From Buddleja alternifolia (lineage: Eukaryota > Streptophyta > Magnoliopsida > Lamiales > Scrophulariaceae), in assembly GCA_019426215.1 (NCBI GenBank), contig CM033392.1, forward strand, positions 34,144,814 through 34,208,813: a DNA stretch of 64,000 nucleotides. The letters run 5' to 3'. Position numbers and translations under genes: made by a program. A model generated the notes under the pieces. That model had not been told where the DNA came from. It searched no databases and saw only the letters and a list, made by a program, of their open reading frames with translations. Positions 60,331 to 64,000 of this stretch are shown piece after piece (the first letter of the stretch is position 1; each line of letters opens with the position of its first letter).

Positions 60331-60611
60331 ATATGTGTATATGTGTGGGTGTATGTATATTTGTGTATGTGTGGGTGTATTTATTTTGTGTATATGTGTA
60401 TATTTGTGTATGTGCGGGTGTGTGTATATTTGTGTATATGTGGATGGGTTTGTGTATATTGCGTATATGTTGATGGGTGTATGTATATTTGTGTATATGT
60501 GGATGGGTGTATGTATATTCGGGTATATGTTCATGGGTGTATGTATATTTGTGTATGTGTGGATGGGTGTATGTATATTTGTGTATGTGTGGATGGGTGT
60601 ATGTATATTTG
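60293..60611 (+). repeat. AT microsatellite and ~30-bp minisatellite in CACTA K
   Basis: An (AT)n run (60293-60326) is followed by imperfect copies of a unit like GTATATGTGGATGGGTGTAT plus GTATATTTGT, clearest at 60440-60611. The array resumes briefly after the solo LTR at 62155-62180, so the LTR inserted inside it. Confidence 0.8.
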
Positions 60612-62154
60612 TGTTAGGAATTTCATGTTAGAAGTTTTGATGATGACAATTAAGTTTTTGTTAGACCCCAAAAAGTTGTAAGTTTATTTTCGTAGAAAAC
60701 TTGTATAGGCTTTGAAGCATTAGACTTGTAATAGATTTATTAGGCTTTGTTATCTTACTTTAGAGTGTTAGGCAAAATAGTCTTAGGCTGAGCGTCTGAT
60801 GATTTCTGAGTGAGTTTATCAGTGGTAAAGTTCGAAGACTCAAGCGCCTGATCTCGGAAGATAGATACAGTCTCCAAGCGTCCACTTTGGCCAGCTATAT
60901 CAAGCGTTACCTTATGGGACAGAAGTGATTTCACCTGAATTTACTTCTAAGTCCAGAAGGAGTTTAATGCAAATATTCTCAAAGCATTAAATACCAACGG
61001 GTATTAATTTCAAATGCATTAAATGTTGATAAGAGCATTTAATATGATAAGCAATGTCAGACGTACGGAGAAGCCACCCTATTGGACTGTCAACTATCTC
61101 AGACTGCAGCACCAACTTTCGTGTAGCAGATTTTCAGGAAAAAGGACAAAAGCTGTTCACTCGCGAAAGTGAGAGACACGCGCCAGTGCATGTGTCAAAC
61201 GGACACTTTCTCCAAGAATACCTATAAATAGGACTTCAACAACAAACAAAAAAAAGAGCAACAATTTTATCAAAGCCAAATTGCTGTTGCATTAAAATCT
61301 CATTCCTTAAACTCTCAGAAAAGCCAGAAACTTCAAGAAACATCCAAATTGCTTTTCTTATATTCCTGAGACAGTCAACAAATATCCCAAACATTTTTTT
61401 TTAAGAAACCAGATTCCTACTGAGATATTACCAAGTTGTTTGAACTTCATCAAATCAAACAAACCTTTTAGAAAATCCCATCCAAGCCTCGCGATCTGTG
61501 TGAAGTCGAAGTTGGATACTTGCATCATTTCTGGGTGAAAGAAGCAAGAGGGTTGAAGTGATTTGAAGCAGAAATCTGTGTGATCAAGGAGCTCAAGTCA
61601 TCGACATCCATCTCTCCCTAATTTGTAGAAGATTCTGTGTGATTCTTTGAGAATCATTTTAGTGGATTGCCTCCAACTGCAAAGGAGAAGAAGGACATAG
61701 TTGGGATTACACCACCCAACGAACCTTACAAATATTGTGTTATTTACTTTTCAGTCATTTCATTCATCTATCATATCATTGCATAAGTAAAACACAATCA
61801 AAAGCTAAGCACCTAAGAAACATCTTGTGACGCTAAAACTTTCAAAGAGAAGACTCCAAAATCATTCCGCTGTGCTAACCCTGATTAAAAGAACTGAACG
61901 CTTAACCTACAAGGTCAAAGTATTCAATTCCTGAAGTCTAAGTTAACTTTATAAAACAGTCTTCATTAGACGCTTCACAAAGTCTCAAATATCTTATGTG
62001 AACGCTAAGGTGAAGAGTCACACACACTTCAAGCGCCTATCATTTCAAGCGTCCAAATACGTTTAATACGAAATCTTTTTTAAGTCGAAAAAGACTAAAG
62101 GGTCTATTCAACCCCCCCCTTCTAGACCCTTTCGTATGCCACTTGGGACCAACA
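60612..62154 (+). mobile_element. Solo Sirevirus-like LTR (1543 bp), TSD ATTTG
   Basis: Starts TGTTAGGAATTTCATG and ends GGGACCAACA, matching the copies C and D LTRs. It is flanked by ATTTG at 60607-60611 and 62155-62159. TATAAATA at 61223-61230 is a probable TATA box; a poly-C tract is at 62111-62118. The intact duplication shows insertion followed by LTR-LTR recombination. Confidence 0.93.
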
Positions 62155-62196
62155 ATTTGTGTATGTATATTTGTGTATTTACGAATATATTTCTCG

Positions 62197-62505
62197 GTTG
62201 AAATTTTGCGGTATTGAAATGACTTGAAATTCGTATAGTCATAGCGAAACGGTATTCTAAACAAAACTCATGACGTTGTCATGCGATCTCGGAATTTTAG
62301 CCATTTGAGATCGTTTAAGGCCTCAAATTTGCGTTTTATTACAAAAATACCCTATTTTCGTAATAAAACGCAAATTTGAGGCCTTAAACGATCTCAAATG
62401 GCTAAAATCACGAGAGCGCAAGGCTTTGCCTTGCGTTTTGTTCGGAATGCCGTTTCGTTATGATCATCTGAATTTCGTATCATTCCAACACGGTCAAAAT
62501 TTTTT
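62197..62505. repeat. Long inverted repeat in CACTA K
   Basis: Two arms of about 150 bp around a centre near 62351. The inner ~54 bp (about 62295-62348 and 62354-62407) are complementary with one mismatch visible; they contain GATCGTTTAAGGCCTCAAAT and its reverse complement. The outer parts match with scattered changes (GAAACGGTATTC against GAAACGGCATTC reversed). A transcript through it would form a long hairpin. Confidence 0.85.
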
Positions 62506-62517
62506 TTAAAATTTTTC

Positions 62518-62568
62518 CGGGGCCTATTACAGCGGTTTTTTCCAAAACCGCTGTAATAGGCCCCGGAA
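62518..62568. repeat. Short perfect hairpin from CACTA subterminal repeats
   Basis: CCGGGGCCTATTACAGCGGT and its exact reverse complement are separated by a few bases. Part of the right-hand subterminal array of K. Confidence 0.85.
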
Positions 62569-63592
62569 AAATAATTTTCTTTTTTTTAATAGCGGTTATT
62601 TGTATAACCGCTGTAATAGGGTATACCTATTACAGCGGTTATAAAAATAACCGCTGTAATAGTTATCTATTACAGCGGTTTTTAACCGCTGTAATTGGCT
62701 TGAATCAATTACAGCGGTACCTATTACAGCGGTTAAAACTGCTGTAATTGGCAAAAAAAACCCGCTGTAATAGGTCATTTCTGTAGTAGTGATAAACCCT
62801 TCGTTCACGTTCTCCAGTCAAGTGGGAGTCATGGTTATGTCAAACTTACTGGACTTGACCATATGTATAAATCATAATAAATACGAGATCATTGAGATCA
62901 ATTTAGTGTCAAGCATAATCGTCTCGTTTGCTTTGGCCAAAGACATCGATCTGTATTTATCTATAATTACATAGGGTACATACTCATTCACTTATGAGAG
63001 AAGAAATCCCATATTAGATATCTGCCATGATTACAACTTGCCCATCAAGTCCGAATTTCGATATTGACCCCACCAAAGGGTGAATTGGGTCTAACTACTC
63101 TAGTAAAAGACTTGACGTCACAAGTGCATCTTCAGTTTGACACTTCAGGTCAAAGGTTCACATATACCAATTACGCATAATCAGTTTCGTCATTGACAGT
63201 CACAGAGTGAAAACCCATGTGACAGAATCTATGCGAGTCGTGTTCGAACATATCAGTTCTACTGACGTGTCTACAATCTTAATCTCCTATCATCCCATGA
63301 TACCAGACAGGCACTCCCATGTCAGAGCTAAGATTGTACTAGTATTCGAAATCTTTATTTGTCTATTAAAGAGTTCATATTACTTGCGAACTTATTTTAG
63401 CTATCAAAATCGATCTCTCTAGTGCCAATCTTACTATCCCATAGGAAGTAGAGGGATCGCCCTGAAAACATGGACAAAACGTTTTACACAACTTATAGAT
63501 ACAGATAAGAATTAAGTGAAAACTCAATAATGTCTTTTATTTAAGAAGAGTTTAAGTTCAATACAAGATATATGCCTTATCCATTCTATCCG

Positions 63593-64000
63593 GCTATTGG
63601 TGATAATGTTGGTCGCAACGCTCTGTATACGGCTATTGGTGATAATGATAACTTATTCAGTAAAATCAAATCTTGCAAAACGACTAAAGAACTATGGGAT
63701 AAGCTGGCTACAATCTGTGGTGGTTCAGCTCAAATCAAAGAAAACAAACTTTCCATTGCTAAGGAAAAGTTTAACGGATTTAAGATGCTACCCAATGAAA
63801 CGCTAGAGCAATTGGATATAAGATTCACAGCTCTTGTTACAGAACTTACGTCGTTGGGAATGGACTTACAGAATCGAGAAATGGTGGTTAAGATCTTTAG
63901 AAGTCTACCAAGTAAATTCTTGATGAAGACAACAGCTATGAGAGAATCAAACATGCTGGATCTCTTAACTCCAGAAGACGCCTTTTCAGAGATAAAAGCT
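63593..64000 (+). pseudogene. Sirevirus-like gag fragment at window edge
   Basis: One frame open to the window end, without its own start. Blocks VGRNALYTAIGDNDNLFSKI, TTKELWDKLATICGGSAQIK and NETLEQLDIRFTALVTEL align with gag of copy C at 15740-15990, so this is the UBN2-like capsid region of a related but distinct copy. It begins at the truncated Copia B LTR; the first 18 bases are repeated 38 bp further on. The element continues beyond the window. Confidence 0.8.

Larger units (their letters stand above)
59730..62791. mobile_element. Non-autonomous CACTA transposon K (3062 bp), TSD ATA
   Basis: Terminal inverted repeats CACTACTACAAAAA and TTTCTGTAGTAGTG, flanked by the 3-bp duplication ATA. 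Both ends carry arrays of CCTATTACAGCGGTT in direct and inverted orientation (59748-60045 and 62520-62775), the same motif as in F. There is no transposase; the interior is low-complexity DNA, a minisatellite, a solo Sirevirus-like LTR and a long inverted repeat. It probably depended on an F-like element in trans. Without the solo LTR and its duplication it would be about 1.5 kb. Confidence 0.93.
51265..63590 (-). mobile_element. Ty1/Copia LTR retrotransposon copy B, with two nested insertions in its 5' LTR
   Basis: Inverted relative of copy A. Minus-strand order: 5' LTR (63590 down to 58648, carrying CACTA K and a plastid insertion), primer site, ~2.1-kb leader, degenerate gag-pol (56566-52763), polypurine tract (from 52748), 3' LTR (52747-51265). 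The LTR start is missing about 30 bp at 63590, where a Sirevirus-like gag fragment begins, so no target duplication can be checked. Confidence 0.9.
58648..63590 (-). repeat. 5' LTR of Copia copy B, split into three blocks
   Basis: LTR blocks are 58648-58835, 59027-59729 and 62792-63590, separated by a plastid-derived insert and by CACTA K. Block ends join smoothly when compared with 51265-52747 and 4827-6603. The block at 62792-63590 retains the region deleted from the 3' LTR. The TATA box is near 59215-59224 on the minus strand. The first ~30 bp of the LTR are absent. Confidence 0.88.

Noticed and set aside
60063..60681. Overlapping Cys/Tyr/Val-rich and Pro/His-rich ORFs on both strands
   Set aside because: They are translations of the AT microsatellite and GT-rich minisatellite in CACTA K, with no start context or conservation; repeats are open in several frames.
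1..64000. A new gene cluster or defence system
   Set aside because: Every long coding region is explained by known transposon families or a PPR gene; the novelty here is in repeat structure and nesting, not in a multi-gene system.

Overview
The window is nuclear DNA of a flowering plant, most likely a eudicot; I cannot name the species. It is almost entirely nested transposable elements: Ty1/Copia elements with initiator-Met-tRNA primer sites, two Sirevirus-like Copia copies plus a solo LTR, an Athila-type Ty3/Gypsy element with an Asp-tRNA-type primer site, a chromovirus-like Gypsy, and CACTA (En/Spm) DNA transposons. A short plastid-derived insertion is present. The only recognisable host gene is a broken PPR gene. 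There are no operons, CRISPR arrays, rRNA genes or nuclear tRNA genes.

Layout. 1-6603: 3' part of a Copia element (copy A, + strand) with a complete 3' LTR, sitting in a chromovirus-type LTR (6604-7026). 7027-7494: start of that element's gag, then a Copia LTR stub. 7495-11340: Sirevirus copy D (- strand; LTR plus ORF3 remnant), split by a solo Athila-type LTR (9851-11200, target duplication TGTAT). 11340-11989: fragment of a PPR gene (- strand), followed by unannotated flank to 12968. 12969-13840: second copy of the 6604-7506 mosaic. 13908 to about 25600: Sirevirus copy C (+ strand; 5' LTR, decayed gag-pol, decayed env-like ORF3). About 25600-29560: remnants of a - strand LTR element (PBS and LTR 27530-28993). 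About 29560-47822: CACTA element F (- strand), split by a complete, young Athila-type element G (31045-43954, target duplication ATATG). 47823-51264: pol and 3' LTR stub of chromovirus H (+ strand). 51265-63590: Copia copy B (- strand), whose 5' LTR carries a chimeric plastid insertion (58836-59026) and a non-autonomous CACTA element K (59730-62791, target duplication ATA). K itself holds a solo Sirevirus-like LTR (60612-62154, target duplication ATTTG). 63591-64000: Sirevirus-like gag fragment running off the window.

How it works together. Only element G looks coding-competent: its gag-pol is one long open frame, and its LTRs are almost identical. All other coding regions carry stops, frameshifts or truncations. 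The nesting gives a relative order: H is older than B, B older than K, K older than its solo LTR; CACTA F is older than G; D is older than its Athila solo LTR. The most unusual signal is a GC-rich palindrome (GGCGCCTAGGCGCC and variants). It recurs in the Athila-type LTRs, in-frame inside gag-pol, in a 50-bp tandem array downstream of pol, and in the older solo LTR. A roughly 300-bp inverted repeat inside K and a segmental duplication of a TE mosaic are the next most notable.
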